Assembly: GCA_015068455.1 (NCBI GenBank)
Contig: SVKO01000005.1
Location: 156,932 to 220,931 of the forward strand
Reading direction: 5' to 3'
Source: Oscillospiraceae bacterium
Lineage (GTDB): Bacteria > Bacillota > Clostridia > Oscillospirales > Oscillospiraceae
Length of the DNA stretch: 64,000 nucleotides
Shown here: piece by piece, positions 8,092 through 16,895 of the stretch
Layout of the letters: the number at the start of each line of letters is the position of its first letter
How positions within the stretch are numbered: position 1 is the stretch's first letter
Position numbers and translations under genes: made by a program
Notes under the pieces: model-generated
Databases searched by the model: none
Told to the model about the DNA's origin: nothing
Seen by the model: only the letters and a program-made list of their open reading frames with translations

Positions 8092-9594
8092 ATGCGGGGC
8101 AAGCCGACGATGTTTTACGGGGCGCTGCTGCTGGCCGGAGCGAACCTGGCGATGCAGGGCGCAGCGATGCTGTTCCGGGTGTATCTGTCCCGAACGGTGG
8201 GCGCGGCGGGCCTCGGGCTGCTGCAGCTCATCCTCACAGTGGGCGGCCTGGCCCTCACCGTGGGCGTGTCCGGCGCCCGGGTCACGGCCATGTACCTTTG
8301 CGCCGAGGAACTGGGACAAAGGCGTATCCGGGGCGTGGGGCGGGTGCTGCAGGCGTGTACAAGCTACTGCCTGTGCGCCGGCTGCCTCGCGGGACTGACC
8401 CTCATCGTCGGCGCAGATTATATCGCCCTTTGCTGGATCGGCGACGCGCGGGCAGCGTCCGGTATCCGTCTGCTCGGTCTGTTCCTGCCCGCCGACTGCC
8501 TGTGCGCCGTGCTCACGGGTTATTTCACCGCCTCCGGGCGGATCTGGCAGCTCGTGGGCATTGAGGGCTTCGAGCGGCTCGCATCCATCGTTCTCACGGT
8601 TCTGCTGCTGCGCGGCGCCTCCGGCGGCCCCGCCGCCGCCTGCCGGGCCATCGTCCTGGGCAGCGGTCTGGCGGGTCTGTGCGCCCTGGCGGCCATGGGC
8701 GCCCTCTGCCTGCACGGCCTGCCAAAGCCGGATCCGGAGATCCCTGTGGTGCGTCGGATGCTGCGCATGAGCCTGCCCCTGGCCCTGGGGGACTGGGTGC
8801 GCTCCGGTCTGTCCACCTCCGCGCATCTGCTCATTCCCAGGGGCCTTTCGCGCCATGGCGGCTCGTCCGAGGATGCCCTGGCGGCCTACGGGGCGATCCA
8901 CGGCATGGTCTTCCCCGTCGTCTATTTCCCGGCGGCGTTCTTGTATGCCCTGGTGGATCTGCTGATCCCGGAGCTCTCCCGGCTGCGGGTGCAGGCAAAA
9001 AAAGAGCGCATCCGTGCGCTGACGGACCGCTGCTTCCGCACCGGGGCGGTGTTTGCCTGTATCTGCGCCGGTCTGCTGCATCTGTTCGCCGCGCCTCTGG
9101 CAGAGCGAGTTTATCACAGCGCACAGGCCGGGACCTATCTTGCCGTCTTTGCTCCGATGATCATTTTCCTCTATCTCGATTCCGTCACCGACGGCATATT
9201 GAAAGGGCTGGGCGAGCAGGTGTACTGCGTCCGGTGCAACATTTTTACTTCTGTTCTGGAGGTCGCGGGGCTGTTGCTGCTCCTGCCCCGGCTGGGCGTC
9301 ACGGGCTATGTGCTGTGCTTCGGAGCGACCCGGCTGCTCAACTACTGCCTCAGCGCCGCCCGGCTGTGGAAAACCACCGGCTGTCCCCTGCCCGCCCGGT
9401 TCTGTGTGAAGCTGGCCCTGTGCTTCGGGCTCTGCGTGCTGTGCCTGCGGGAGCAGCCCTGGCTGTTCGCGCCTGTTTTTATCTGCCTTCTGCTCCTGAC
9501 AAAGGCTGTGACGCGGGAGGATCTGCGCTGGCTCGCCGACGTACTGCGGCGTACCCGCGCCGGGACTTTGACATCGGTGAAAAGCGCGGTATAA
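8092..9594 (+). CDS. spoVB: SpoVB/MurJ-type lipid flippase
   Basis: 500 aa, a MOP/MATE-fold membrane protein with about 12-14 hydrophobic segments along its length. The opening (GALLLAGANLAMQGAAMLFR, VYLSRTVGAAGLGLLQLI) matches stage V sporulation protein B and related lipid-carrier flippases, which move peptidoglycan or polysaccharide precursors across the membrane. In sporulation this would serve cortex synthesis. The start is supported by GGGCGGTGA, though this lies in a hairpin. No partner gene is adjacent. A general polysaccharide flippase remains possible because Clostridia often carry several paralogues. Confidence 0.8.
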   Translation: MRGKPTMFYGALLLAGANLAMQGAAMLFRVYLSRTVGAAGLGLLQLILTVGGLALTVGVSGARVTAMYLCAEELGQRRIRGVGRVLQACTSYCLCAGCLAGLTLIVGADYIALCWIGDARAASGIRLLGLFLPADCLCAVLTGYFTASGRIWQLVGIEGFERLASIVLTVLLLRGASGGPAAACRAIVLGSGLAGLCALAAMGALCLHGLPKPDPEIPVVRRMLRMSLPLALGDWVRSGLSTSAHLLIPRGLSRHGGSSEDALAAYGAIHGMVFPVVYFPAAFLYALVDLLIPELSRLRVQAKKERIRALTDRCFRTGAVFACICAGLLHLFAAPLAERVYHSAQAGTYLAVFAPMIIFLYLDSVTDGILKGLGEQVYCVRCNIFTSVLEVAGLLLLLPRLGVTGYVLCFGATRLLNYCLSAARLWKTTGCPLPARFCVKLALCFGLCVLCLREQPWLFAPVFICLLLLTKAVTREDLRWLADVLRRTRAGTLTSVKSAV

Positions 9595-9595
9595 T
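9568..9595 (+). promoter_or_regulatory. Consensus SigA promoter inside the spoVB-like 3' end
   Basis: TTGACA (9568-9573) and TATAAT (9590-9595) with 16-bp spacing, both perfect. The -10 overlaps the stop of the flippase gene; the glycosylase gene starts 22 bp further on. Confidence 0.85.
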
Positions 9596-9616
9596 AAAAG
9601 AAAAACGAGGTGCGAC

Positions 9617-10099
9617 ATGCGCATTGAACATCCGATCCCGCCGCTTTACGGCCCGAACTCCGAAAGGCTGATCCTCGGCTCTTTCCCCTCGGTCAAATCC
9701 AGGGAAGCCATGTTCTTCTACGGCCACACGCAGAACCGATTCTGGAAAACCATGGCCGCCCTGTGCAGCTCAGAGGTGCCGAAAACCGTGGAGGAAAAGA
9801 CAAGGCTGATCCTGGACCACGGCTTCGCGCTCTGGGACGTGATCGCCTCCTGTGAGATCGTCGGCTCCTCCGACAGCTCTATCACGAACGCCGTGGCCAA
9901 CGATCTGACCCCGATCCTGGCGGGCAGCCGGGTGACACGGATCTTCTGCAACGGGACGACGTCATACCGTCTGTACGGAAAGTACATCCAGCCGTTCACG
10001 GGCATCGAGGCGGTCTGTCTTCCCTCCACCAGCCCGGCCAACGCGGCATGGAGCCTGGACAGGCTGATCGAAACCTGGGGCGCCGCCCTCAATCCATGA
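9617..10099 (+). CDS. DNA-deoxyinosine (hypoxanthine-DNA) glycosylase, UDG superfamily
   Basis: 160 aa. It has the two UDG-fold motifs of the hypoxanthine-DNA glycosylase branch: LILGSFPSVKSREA plus FFYGHTQNRFW near the N-terminus, and LPSTSPANAAW near the C-terminus. This branch removes deaminated adenine (hypoxanthine) from DNA in base excision repair. The start has GAGGTG 8 bp upstream, and the gene has its own consensus promoter. Its last 11 bp overlap the convergent phosphoesterase gene. Confidence 0.85.
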   Translation: MRIEHPIPPLYGPNSERLILGSFPSVKSREAMFFYGHTQNRFWKTMAALCSSEVPKTVEEKTRLILDHGFALWDVIASCEIVGSSDSSITNAVANDLTPILAGSRVTRIFCNGTTSYRLYGKYIQPFTGIEAVCLPSTSPANAAWSLDRLIETWGAALNP

Positions 10100-10835
10100 T
10101 TTTCAGGGGCTTCCAGCGCAGATAGTCCCCCGCCGCCAGGGAGTATCCGACGCCGTTCATCTCGCCCAGGACACTCAGACGGAATTTGCTCTGACCGTGC
10201 AGATGGGCATAGATCACCCGCTCAGCGCCGTATTCCTCCGCCATGCGGGTGAAGCCGCTGTCGCGCTCGAGAAGATTCGTGGGCGGAAAATGCAGGAACA
10301 TGATGAATTTTTGATATCCGTCCGCCTTTGCCGCTTCAAAGGATTCCCGCAGGCGGTCCAGCTCCCGCGCCACGATCCTTTTGGCATGCTCCGCCTTCTC
10401 CTCATCCCAGCCGATGACCTGACGGTAGGCGTTGAGATAGTAAGGCCCTTCGTAACAGAAGCCCTTGGTGCCCACCAGGGCATAGTCGCGATAGGGATAG
10501 TAATTGCCCTGCAGGAAGGCCAGCCGCCCGGCATAACGCTCGTTCAGTCTGGCGGTCTGGTTTGCTGGCCAGAAGGCGTCGTGATTGCCCCGCAGGAGGA
10601 TCTTCCGCCCGGGCAGATCCGCGATATATTCCAGGTCCTGCGCGCTCTCGGTCAGGTTCTTTCCCCAACTGTGATCGCCCAGAAGCACCAGCGTGTCCTC
10701 CGGGCGGATCATTTTTGCGCAGTGCTTCTTCAGCTTCTTTTCATGTTCCCGCCAGAGCCGGTCAGTCAGCTGGTTTTTGGCCTTTGGCTCCGACTGAAAA
10801 TGAAGATGCAGATCGCCGATGGCAAATAGACTCAT
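10089..10835 (-). CDS. Calcineurin-like metallophosphoesterase
   Basis: 248 aa with the complete metal-binding set of the family: GDLHLH (N-terminus), LLGDHSWG, LRGNHDAFW, FLHFPP and YAHLHGQ. Such cytoplasmic two-metal enzymes hydrolyse phosphate esters, but the substrate cannot be read from sequence. Start by AAGGAG 8 bp upstream. It overlaps the convergent glycosylase gene by 11 bp and lies just behind the terminator of the LUD gene. Confidence 0.85.
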   Translation of the reverse strand: MSLFAIGDLHLHFQSEPKAKNQLTDRLWREHEKKLKKHCAKMIRPEDTLVLLGDHSWGKNLTESAQDLEYIADLPGRKILLRGNHDAFWPANQTARLNERYAGRLAFLQGNYYPYRDYALVGTKGFCYEGPYYLNAYRQVIGWDEEKAEHAKRIVARELDRLRESFEAAKADGYQKFIMFLHFPPTNLLERDSGFTRMAEEYGAERVIYAHLHGQSKFRLSVLGEMNGVGYSLAAGDYLRWKPLKIMD

Positions 10836-10846
10836 AGTATCTCCTT

Positions 10847-10877
10847 AAAACGCCGCAGCGGATCGCTGCGGCGTTTT
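10847..10877 (-). terminator. Hairpin between LUD and phosphoesterase genes
   Basis: ACGCCGCAGCG-GAT-CGCTGCGGCGT. T runs flank it on both strands: four T for leftward transcripts, five for rightward ones. Confidence 0.7.
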
Positions 10878-10880
10878 TGT

Positions 10881-11510
10881 TCAGAATCCGAGATTGTCGT
10901 TCACCAGGATCACATGGATCCTGTCCGGGTGCCGCGAGAACCGGGTGATGAGGAACTGGCAGCAAATCGAATCCGGCGATTTGCAGTCGGCGCATTTTCC
11001 AGTGCGCGTGCAGGGCGTATCCAGGCCGAAGCGCTGGGCATTGATGGGCGCCGCCACGTTTCTTGCGCGCTTCATGGCCCCGTCCACATCGCCGCAGACC
11101 TTGTTCATGCCCACGATAAACACGACCTTCCGCGGCCCCTGGGCGATGGCGGACACACGGTTGGCATTGCCGTCGATGTTGATCAAAACGCCGTCGTCGG
11201 TCATTGCATTCACGCTGGACAGGAAGACGTCGGCGTCATAGGCGGCCAGCATGGCCGCGCGCTTGTCTTCGTATTCGTCGCGGTCGATGAAGTTGTAGTT
11301 CCCCGCCTTGAGCGCATCCACCAGGCCGATCTCGTGGGCGCTCATGGCCCCGCCCATGGTGACGGAGCTTCCCTCAGGGATCAGCGCCAGAGCCTGCGCA
11401 AGCGCGGAATCCCGGTCGGCGCAATAATAGCCGTTCATGTTTCGGCTTTTGAGGCCGGCGATGACCCGCTTGGCCAGGAGCTCGTTCCGTTTGAAAATGT
11501 TCTGATTCAT
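10881..11510 (-). CDS. LUD-domain protein (LutC/YkgG family)
   Basis: 209 aa from MNQNIFKRNELL, chosen for GGAGG upstream; the reading frame extends further 5' without a ribosome site. The LUD fold is recognised by SVTMGGAMSAHEIGL, NAMTDDGVLINIDGNANR and VVFIVGMNKV. A C-terminal Cys cluster (CTRTGKCADCKSPDSIC) is typical of the stand-alone anaerobe version and may bind metal. Family members act with lactate or other hydroxy-acid oxidation, but no lutAB genes are nearby, so its substrate is open. Confidence 0.8.
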   Translation of the reverse strand: MNQNIFKRNELLAKRVIAGLKSRNMNGYYCADRDSALAQALALIPEGSSVTMGGAMSAHEIGLVDALKAGNYNFIDRDEYEDKRAAMLAAYDADVFLSSVNAMTDDGVLINIDGNANRVSAIAQGPRKVVFIVGMNKVCGDVDGAMKRARNVAAPINAQRFGLDTPCTRTGKCADCKSPDSICCQFLITRFSRHPDRIHVILVNDNLGF

Positions 11511-11590
11511 GGCAGCCTCCTTTGTCATTTTGCGGTTGTTTTCATCCATATCATACGGCAAAGCGCCATAAAAATCAATAAAAAACGTGA

Positions 11591-11622
11591 AAATGCGCCC
11601 CGCTTTCGCAGGGCGCAGTTTT
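11591..11622 (-). terminator. Terminator of the glycerol/DHA operon
   Basis: On the leftward strand TGCGCCCTGC-GAAA-GCGGGGCGCA is followed by TTTT, 19 bp after the dhaM stop. Confidence 0.8.
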
Positions 11623-11640
11623 CTGAATCGCATGAGAAAA

Positions 11641-12021
11641 TCAGAGCTTGTTCTGATTCCGGACCTCGGCCAGTTCCTCCATGATCTCGTCGATGGACAT
11701 CTCCGACTCGGCGCACACGGTGCCGGTGACGGCGCCCTCCACCAGGGGGCAGTCGGCCATGACGATTTTACGGCCGTCCATGGCTTCGATGACCATTTCC
11801 GTGGTCATGACGGCGCTGCCCATGTCCATAAGGACGATCACGCCGTCGTCGGAATAAACCTCGTCGATGGCAGCGTAGATCTTCTCGAAACTGGTGCCGA
11901 GACTTCCGTCGTCCAAACCGCCGGCAGCCTGGATGGGTACGCTGGCAGCCATCATCCTGGTCAGCTCCACAACGCCCTTTGCCAGCGTCTCACAGTGGGA
12001 GACGATCACAAATCCGACCAT
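11641..12021 (-). CDS. dhaM: PTS-dependent dihydroxyacetone kinase subunit DhaM
   Basis: 126 aa, a single EIIA-mannose-type domain. The phosphorylated His is H9 in VGFVIVSHCETLAKGV. It takes phosphate from HPr and passes it to ADP bound in DhaL, so DHA phosphorylation draws on phosphoenolpyruvate. It lacks the HPr and EI domains fused in E. coli DhaM, which is usual in Firmicutes. Start by GAGGAGG. Last gene of the operon, 10 bp after dhaL. Confidence 0.93.
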   Translation of the reverse strand: MVGFVIVSHCETLAKGVVELTRMMAASVPIQAAGGLDDGSLGTSFEKIYAAIDEVYSDDGVIVLMDMGSAVMTTEMVIEAMDGRKIVMADCPLVEGAVTGTVCAESEMSIDEIMEELAEVRNQNKL

Positions 12022-12031
12022 AGCAGCCTCC

Positions 12032-12655
12032 TCAGATCGCGCCGTCAATCACTTCCAGCATCACTGTGAAGGAGGTGGCGCCGGGGTCCTGATGACCAAT
12101 GGAGCGCTCACCGAGATAGCTGGCGCGGCCCTTCGTCGCGATGATGGTCTTGGTGTACTCAATGCCTTCCTTCGCCGCCGCCAAACCGTCGTCCAGCGCC
12201 TTTTTAGCGTCGCCGGATTCAGCAAAGCTCTTTTTCATGGCCTCCGTCGCCGGGACCATCGCATCGAGCATGGTCTTCTCACCGGTGGTGGACTTGCCGC
12301 GCTGCTGCACGCCCGCGATCGCCGCATCCATGATGGCGAGGAAATCCTCCATGCCGATCTCCATCTTTCCCGCCATGACCTTGCCGGCCTGCATGAACGC
12401 CGTGCCGTACAGGGGGCCGGACGCGCCGCCCACCGTGGATACCAGAGCCATGCCGACGGTCTTGAGGATCGTGCCGATATCCTTGCCCTCCATCATGGGC
12501 TGTTTTGCCTTGACCGCGTCGAAACCGCGCGCCATATTGATGCCGTGGTCGCCGTCGCCGATCACGTTGTCAAGCTCGGTCAGAAAGAGCTTTTCTTCTT
12601 CGATTTTTTCTCCGATCTCAAGCAGAATGCTCAGAACCTTATCATTACTAACCAT
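12032..12655 (-). CDS. dhaL: Dihydroxyacetone kinase subunit DhaL (ADP-binding)
   Basis: 207 aa from MVSNDKVLSILL (AAGGAG upstream). It has the Mg-ADP-binding Asp motif NVIGDGDHGINMARG and SGPLYGTAF. DhaL holds ADP permanently as a cofactor and relays phosphate from DhaM to dihydroxyacetone on DhaK, in the cytoplasm. 19 bp downstream of dhaK in the same operon. Confidence 0.93.
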   Translation of the reverse strand: MVSNDKVLSILLEIGEKIEEEKLFLTELDNVIGDGDHGINMARGFDAVKAKQPMMEGKDIGTILKTVGMALVSTVGGASGPLYGTAFMQAGKVMAGKMEIGMEDFLAIMDAAIAGVQQRGKSTTGEKTMLDAMVPATEAMKKSFAESGDAKKALDDGLAAAKEGIEYTKTIIATKGRASYLGERSIGHQDPGATSFTVMLEVIDGAI

Positions 12656-12674
12656 GCCGATGCTCCTTATATCT

Positions 12675-13664
12675 TTATGCCTTGAATGCGATGGTGTCAG
12701 CCTTGGCGTCCAGCAGCTCCTTGAGCTCGTCATCCAGCTTCAGCAGGGTGACGGAGAAGCCCTCCATCTCCAGGGAGGTCATGAACTCGCCCACGAAGGT
12801 CTTGTAGACCTTGATGCCTTTTTCCGCCAGCACGTCGGCCACGTGGTTGTTGACGATGAACAGCTCCATGGCGGGAGTCGCGCCGGAGGAGTTGACCATG
12901 ACGGCCACTTCGCTGCCGCTGAAGTCCAGATCCCCCAGGATCTTGTCCAGGATATGATCGACGATCTCGTCCACGGGGCGCAGGGGCTCCTTGTGGGTGC
13001 CGGGCTCGCCGTGGATGCCGATGCCGACCTCCATCTCGTCCTCACCCAGCTCGAATCCGGGCTTGCCGGCGGCGGGCACGGTGCAGGGGCGGATGGCAAC
13101 GCCCATGGTGCGGACATTATCGATGACCTTCTGGGCAGTGGCCTGGACTTCCTCCAAAGAAGCGCCGGTCTCGGCCTTGGCGCCGGCGATCTTGTGGACG
13201 AATACGGTGCCGGCCACGCCGCGGCGGCCGACGGTGTAGAGGGAGCCGTCCACGGCCACGTCGTCATTGACGACGACCTTGGCGACCTTGATGTCCTCCA
13301 TTTCGGCCATCTCGCCGGCCATCTCGAAGTTCATGACATCGCCGGTGTAATTCTTGATGACCATCAGAACGCCTGCGTCGGTGGCGATGGCCTTGATGCC
13401 TTCATAGACCTGGTCGGGGGTGGGCGAGGTGAACACCGCGCCGGCAACCGCGGCGTCGAGCATGCCTTCGCCGACGAAGCCGCCGTGGGCGGGCTCATGG
13501 CCGGAGCCGCCGCCGGAGATCAATGCGACCTTGCCTTCTTTCTTGTTGGAGCGGACGACGACATTGCCGCAGTCCAGCTTTTTGACGTACTGGGGATATG
13601 CCTTGCACATGCCCATGATCATCTGGTTTTCAACCTGATCGACTGCATTGATAAATTTCTTCAT
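12675..13664 (-). CDS. dhaK: Dihydroxyacetone kinase subunit DhaK
   Basis: 329 aa, the usual length. GGGSGHEPAH (51-60) binds substrate and H218 in GIGIHGEPG is the His that binds dihydroxyacetone covalently. With DhaL and DhaM it makes dihydroxyacetone phosphate. GGAG lies close to the ATG. It follows the DUF1667 gene by 39 bp, so DHA and glycerol use look co-transcribed. Confidence 0.95.
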   Translation of the reverse strand: MKKFINAVDQVENQMIMGMCKAYPQYVKKLDCGNVVVRSNKKEGKVALISGGGSGHEPAHGGFVGEGMLDAAVAGAVFTSPTPDQVYEGIKAIATDAGVLMVIKNYTGDVMNFEMAGEMAEMEDIKVAKVVVNDDVAVDGSLYTVGRRGVAGTVFVHKIAGAKAETGASLEEVQATAQKVIDNVRTMGVAIRPCTVPAAGKPGFELGEDEMEVGIGIHGEPGTHKEPLRPVDEIVDHILDKILGDLDFSGSEVAVMVNSSGATPAMELFIVNNHVADVLAEKGIKVYKTFVGEFMTSLEMEGFSVTLLKLDDELKELLDAKADTIAFKA

Positions 13665-13703
13665 GATGCTCCTCCAATTCGATAAAAATGCAAGAAATAT
13701 TCG

Positions 13704-14069
13704 TTATTTTACGGTTTTCGTCGCAATCATGTCCACGCCGGTGCCCGCGACGTTGCTGACGACCACGTCGCCCGTGTGTACGGGGGCCGGGAGCGCCACG
13801 CCCTTGAGGGCGGCGACAACGTCGAAGATCTTGCCCTTGGGCACGTCGGACTTGGTCTTGCAGGAGACGGTGACCGCACCGGATTGGCTGCCGTAAACAA
13901 GCACGGAGCTTGTGACGATGCGGGTGGGATTGGTGACCTCCTTGCGGGCGTACTGCTCACCGCGCGGGCAGGTGTAGCCGGTGATCTCAACGATTTCACC
14001 GCCATCCATTGTGACCTGGACGGGGCAGCCGAGAGGACAGTTGATGCAGGTAAGATTGATCTTTTCCAT
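13704..14069 (-). CDS. DUF1667 Cys-rich partner of glycerol-3-phosphate oxidation
   Basis: 121 aa, COG3862/DUF1667. The N-terminal cysteines C8, C11 and C15 plus a later CPRG form the conserved pairs expected for metal or Fe-S binding. It begins 2 bp after the flavoprotein gene and is regularly found in this place beside GlpA-type dehydrogenases of anaerobes, where it probably serves as a small electron-transfer subunit (inference). Confidence 0.85.
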   Translation of the reverse strand: MEKINLTCINCPLGCPVQVTMDGGEIVEITGYTCPRGEQYARKEVTNPTRIVTSSVLVYGSQSGAVTVSCKTKSDVPKGKIFDVVAALKGVALPAPVHTGDVVVSNVAGTGVDMIATKTVK

Positions 14070-14071
14070 CG

Positions 14072-15334
14072 TTACGCCTCCTCGACCTTGATATGAATGG
14101 TTTTCAGATCCGGGTGCTTATCCAGCATGTCCCGGGTCAGCTTGATCTCCTCCATCTCGCCGGGCGCCATGACCTGGCGGCGGCGCTTGACGACCTCGTC
14201 GCCGTCGAGGATCAGCTTCACCCGGCGGTCGCGCATGACGCCGCCCACGCGGAAGCGGATGGTAAGGCTGTCGCCGACGAACTTCGGATCGATGGCCACG
14301 GGCACGGTGTATCTCGGGCCGCCTTCGAAGGTGATGGGGATCTCATTGCGCGCCTCTTCCCTGCCGCCGGCTTCCACAAAGGCCACCGCGGCGCGGCCGG
14401 CGCTGGCCGCCTCTTCGCTGACGTAGTCCACAAGGTCATGCACATGCAGCACGTTGCCCGCGGCGAACACGCCGGGGATCGAGGTCTCCAGGCTCTCATT
14501 GACCCGGGGGCCGTTCGTGACGGGGTTGATCTCCACGCCCATGCCGCGGGAAAGCTCATTCTCGGGGATCAGGCCGACGGACAGCAGCAGGGTATCGCAG
14601 TCATAATGCTCCTCGGTGCCGGGAATGGGCTTGTTTTTGTCGTCGACCCGGGCGATGGTGACGCCGGAGACGCGCTCCTTGCCCTCGATGTTGACCACGG
14701 TGTGGCTCAGCTTCAGGGGGATGCCGAAGTCATCCAGACACTGGACGATATTTCGCTTCAGGCCGCCGGAATAGGGCATGAGCTCCGCCACGACCTGAAC
14801 CTTGGCGCCCTCGAGGGTCATGCGGCGGGCCATGATGAGGCCGATATCGCCGCTGCCCAGAATGACGACCTTCCTGCCGGGCATGTAGCCCTCCATATTG
14901 ACCAGGCGCTGGGCCGTGCCCGCGCTGTAGATGCCCGCCGGACGGAAGCCGGGGATGTTCAGCGCACCGCGGCTGCGTTCACGGCAGCCCATGGCCAGGA
15001 CGATGGCGCCCGCCTCGATGGTGAACAGGCCGTCGATCTTGTTCATGGCGGTGATGACCTTGTCCCCGCTGATTGCCAGGACCATGGTCAGCAATTTATA
15101 CTCGATGCCGCGTTCGATCACCTGATCGATGAACCGTTCGGCATACTCCGGTCCGGTCAGCTCCTCTTTGAAGGTGTGCAGACCGAAGCCGTTGTGGATG
15201 CACTGATTCAGGATGCCGCCGAGCTTGTCGTCACGCTCCAGAATCAGGATGCTCCGGGAACCGGCGTCGTATGCGGCAACCGCCGCAGCCAGACCGGCGG
15301 GGCCGCCGCCGATAATGACAATATCATATTTCAT
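14072..15334 (-). CDS. FAD/NAD-binding oxidoreductase of the glycerol operon
   Basis: 420 aa, pyridine-nucleotide-disulfide oxidoreductase fold. FAD-binding GGGPAGLAAA near residue 9, a second dinucleotide site VVILGSGDIGLIMARR about the middle, and GVFAAGNVLHVHD for the FAD end. No redox-active CxxxxC is seen. It sits between the GlpA-like gene (12 bp) and DUF1667 (2 bp); the three together likely move electrons from glycerol-3-phosphate to NAD or another carrier, replacing GlpB/GlpC of E. coli. Confidence 0.85.
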   Translation of the reverse strand: MKYDIVIIGGGPAGLAAAVAAYDAGSRSILILERDDKLGGILNQCIHNGFGLHTFKEELTGPEYAERFIDQVIERGIEYKLLTMVLAISGDKVITAMNKIDGLFTIEAGAIVLAMGCRERSRGALNIPGFRPAGIYSAGTAQRLVNMEGYMPGRKVVILGSGDIGLIMARRMTLEGAKVQVVAELMPYSGGLKRNIVQCLDDFGIPLKLSHTVVNIEGKERVSGVTIARVDDKNKPIPGTEEHYDCDTLLLSVGLIPENELSRGMGVEINPVTNGPRVNESLETSIPGVFAAGNVLHVHDLVDYVSEEAASAGRAAVAFVEAGGREEARNEIPITFEGGPRYTVPVAIDPKFVGDSLTIRFRVGGVMRDRRVKLILDGDEVVKRRRQVMAPGEMEEIKLTRDMLDKHPDLKTIHIKVEEA

Positions 15335-15346
15335 GGCAGCTACCTC

Positions 15347-16783
15347 CTAAATCCGGTCTTTCAGACGTCCGGTGATGAGCTTGGAGTCGCCGCCGGACTT
15401 GGTGATTTCGCTCTGATCCACGCCGAGCTCTCTGGCCAGGATCTCCATCACTCTCGGGCTGCAGAAGCCCGCCTGGCAGCGGCCCATACCGGCGCGGGTG
15501 CGGCGCTTGACGCCGTCGAGGCTCTTTGCGCCCAGGGGGCGGCGGATGGCGTCGATGATCTCGCCCTCGGTGACGGTCTCGCAGCGGCAGATGACCTGTG
15601 CATAGGTGGGATCGCGCCTGATGAGCTCGTCATATTCCTCGGGTGACAGGGTCTTGGGATCAAGGATGCCCTTGCGTGTGGGGATAAAGTCGGGATTGGG
15701 CTCCAGGCCCATCAGATCCCGCAGAAGATCCGAGATCGCCACGCCGATGGCCGGCGCGGAGGTGAGGCCCGGGGACTCGATGCCGGCGCAATCGATGAAC
15801 TGCGGCGCGTCCTCCACCTCGCCCAGGACGAACTCATGGTGATCCTCATGGGCGCGCAGGCCGGCGAAGCTGGTGATGACCTGGCGGATGGGCAGGCCGT
15901 CCACCGTTGTGCCCGCCTTGGAGATCAGATCGTCCAGGCCGGCGGCGGTGGTGTTGACACCCTCGCGATCCTCAATGTCGATGGCGGTGGGGCCGACGAT
16001 GGTGTTGCCGTGGACGGTGGGGCTGACCAGGACGCCCTTGCCCAGCTTGCCGGGCAGCTGGAAAATGGTATGCTTGACAAAGTCGCCGGTGGTGCGGTCG
16101 AGCAGGCAGTAGTCGCCGCGGCGCGGGGTGATATGGATCTTTTTCGCGCTGACCATGTTGTGGAACACGTCGGAATACAGGCCCGCGGCGTTGACCACAT
16201 AGCGCGTATCGAGGATGCCGTTGTTGGTCTGTACGGCCCAGCCGTTTTCATTGCGGCTCAGGCCCTTGACCTCGGTATTGAATTTGAATTCTACGCCGTT
16301 GGCGTTGGCGTTTTCCGCCAGGGCGATGGTGTAACCAAAGGGGCAGACGATGCCGCCGGTGGGCGCCCAGAGGGCCGCCACAGCCTCGGAAGAGACGTTG
16401 GGCTCCAGCTCATGCAGACGCTTGGAATCGACGATCTCCAGCTGCTCCACGCCGTTCGCCACGCCGTTCTCATAGAGCTTCTGCAGACGGGGCAGATCAT
16501 CCTCGCTCATGCAAACGACCAGACTGCCGTTCTGAATGAAAGCGAAATCCAGATCCTTCGCCAGCTGGGGCATCATCAGGTTGCCCTGAAGATTCATTTT
16601 CGCCATCAGCGTGCCGTGCTCTGCGTCAAAGCCGGCATGGACAATGGCGCTGTTGGCCTTGGAGGTGCCGCAGCACACGTCCTCGCAGCGCTCCACTACG
16701 CAGACCTTGGCCTTGTAGCGGGACAGGAAGCGGGCAACGGCGCAGCCGGTCACACCGGCGCCGATGATGATGATGTCATACAC
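15347..16783 (-). CDS. glpA: Anaerobic glycerol-3-phosphate dehydrogenase, GlpA-like
   Basis: 478 aa from a GTG start; AGGAGG stands 9 bp before GTG-TAT-GAC, whereas the longer frame to 16813 has no ribosome site. FAD-binding IIIIGAGVTGCAVARFLSR opens the protein, and a C-terminal BFD-type [2Fe-2S] domain carries CRCETVTEGEI and GRCQAGFC. It oxidises glycerol-3-phosphate to dihydroxyacetone phosphate. The downstream flavoprotein and DUF1667 genes are the likely electron-accepting subunits. Alternative: a related 2-hydroxy-acid dehydrogenase, but glpF and glpK next door argue for glycerol-3-phosphate. Confidence 0.88.
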   Translation of the reverse strand: MYDIIIIGAGVTGCAVARFLSRYKAKVCVVERCEDVCCGTSKANSAIVHAGFDAEHGTLMAKMNLQGNLMMPQLAKDLDFAFIQNGSLVVCMSEDDLPRLQKLYENGVANGVEQLEIVDSKRLHELEPNVSSEAVAALWAPTGGIVCPFGYTIALAENANANGVEFKFNTEVKGLSRNENGWAVQTNNGILDTRYVVNAAGLYSDVFHNMVSAKKIHITPRRGDYCLLDRTTGDFVKHTIFQLPGKLGKGVLVSPTVHGNTIVGPTAIDIEDREGVNTTAAGLDDLISKAGTTVDGLPIRQVITSFAGLRAHEDHHEFVLGEVEDAPQFIDCAGIESPGLTSAPAIGVAISDLLRDLMGLEPNPDFIPTRKGILDPKTLSPEEYDELIRRDPTYAQVICRCETVTEGEIIDAIRRPLGAKSLDGVKRRTRAGMGRCQAGFCSPRVMEILARELGVDQSEITKSGGDSKLITGRLKDRI

Positions 16784-16816
16784 GTAAATGTGCCTCCTAA
16801 CATGTTTGTCCAATGA

Positions 16817-16873
16817 AAGGCCGGGCAGCCTTTCATACCCCGTTGATCAGGGCCGGGCTGCCCGGCACGTTTG
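16817..16873 (-). other. Intercistronic hairpin between glpF and glpA
   Basis: GCCGGGCAGCC and GGCTGCCCGGC form an 11-bp stem with a 30-nt loop and no T run. It may process or stabilise the operon mRNA. Confidence 0.5.
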
Positions 16874-16895
16874 CATAGGACAGAATATGGAACGA

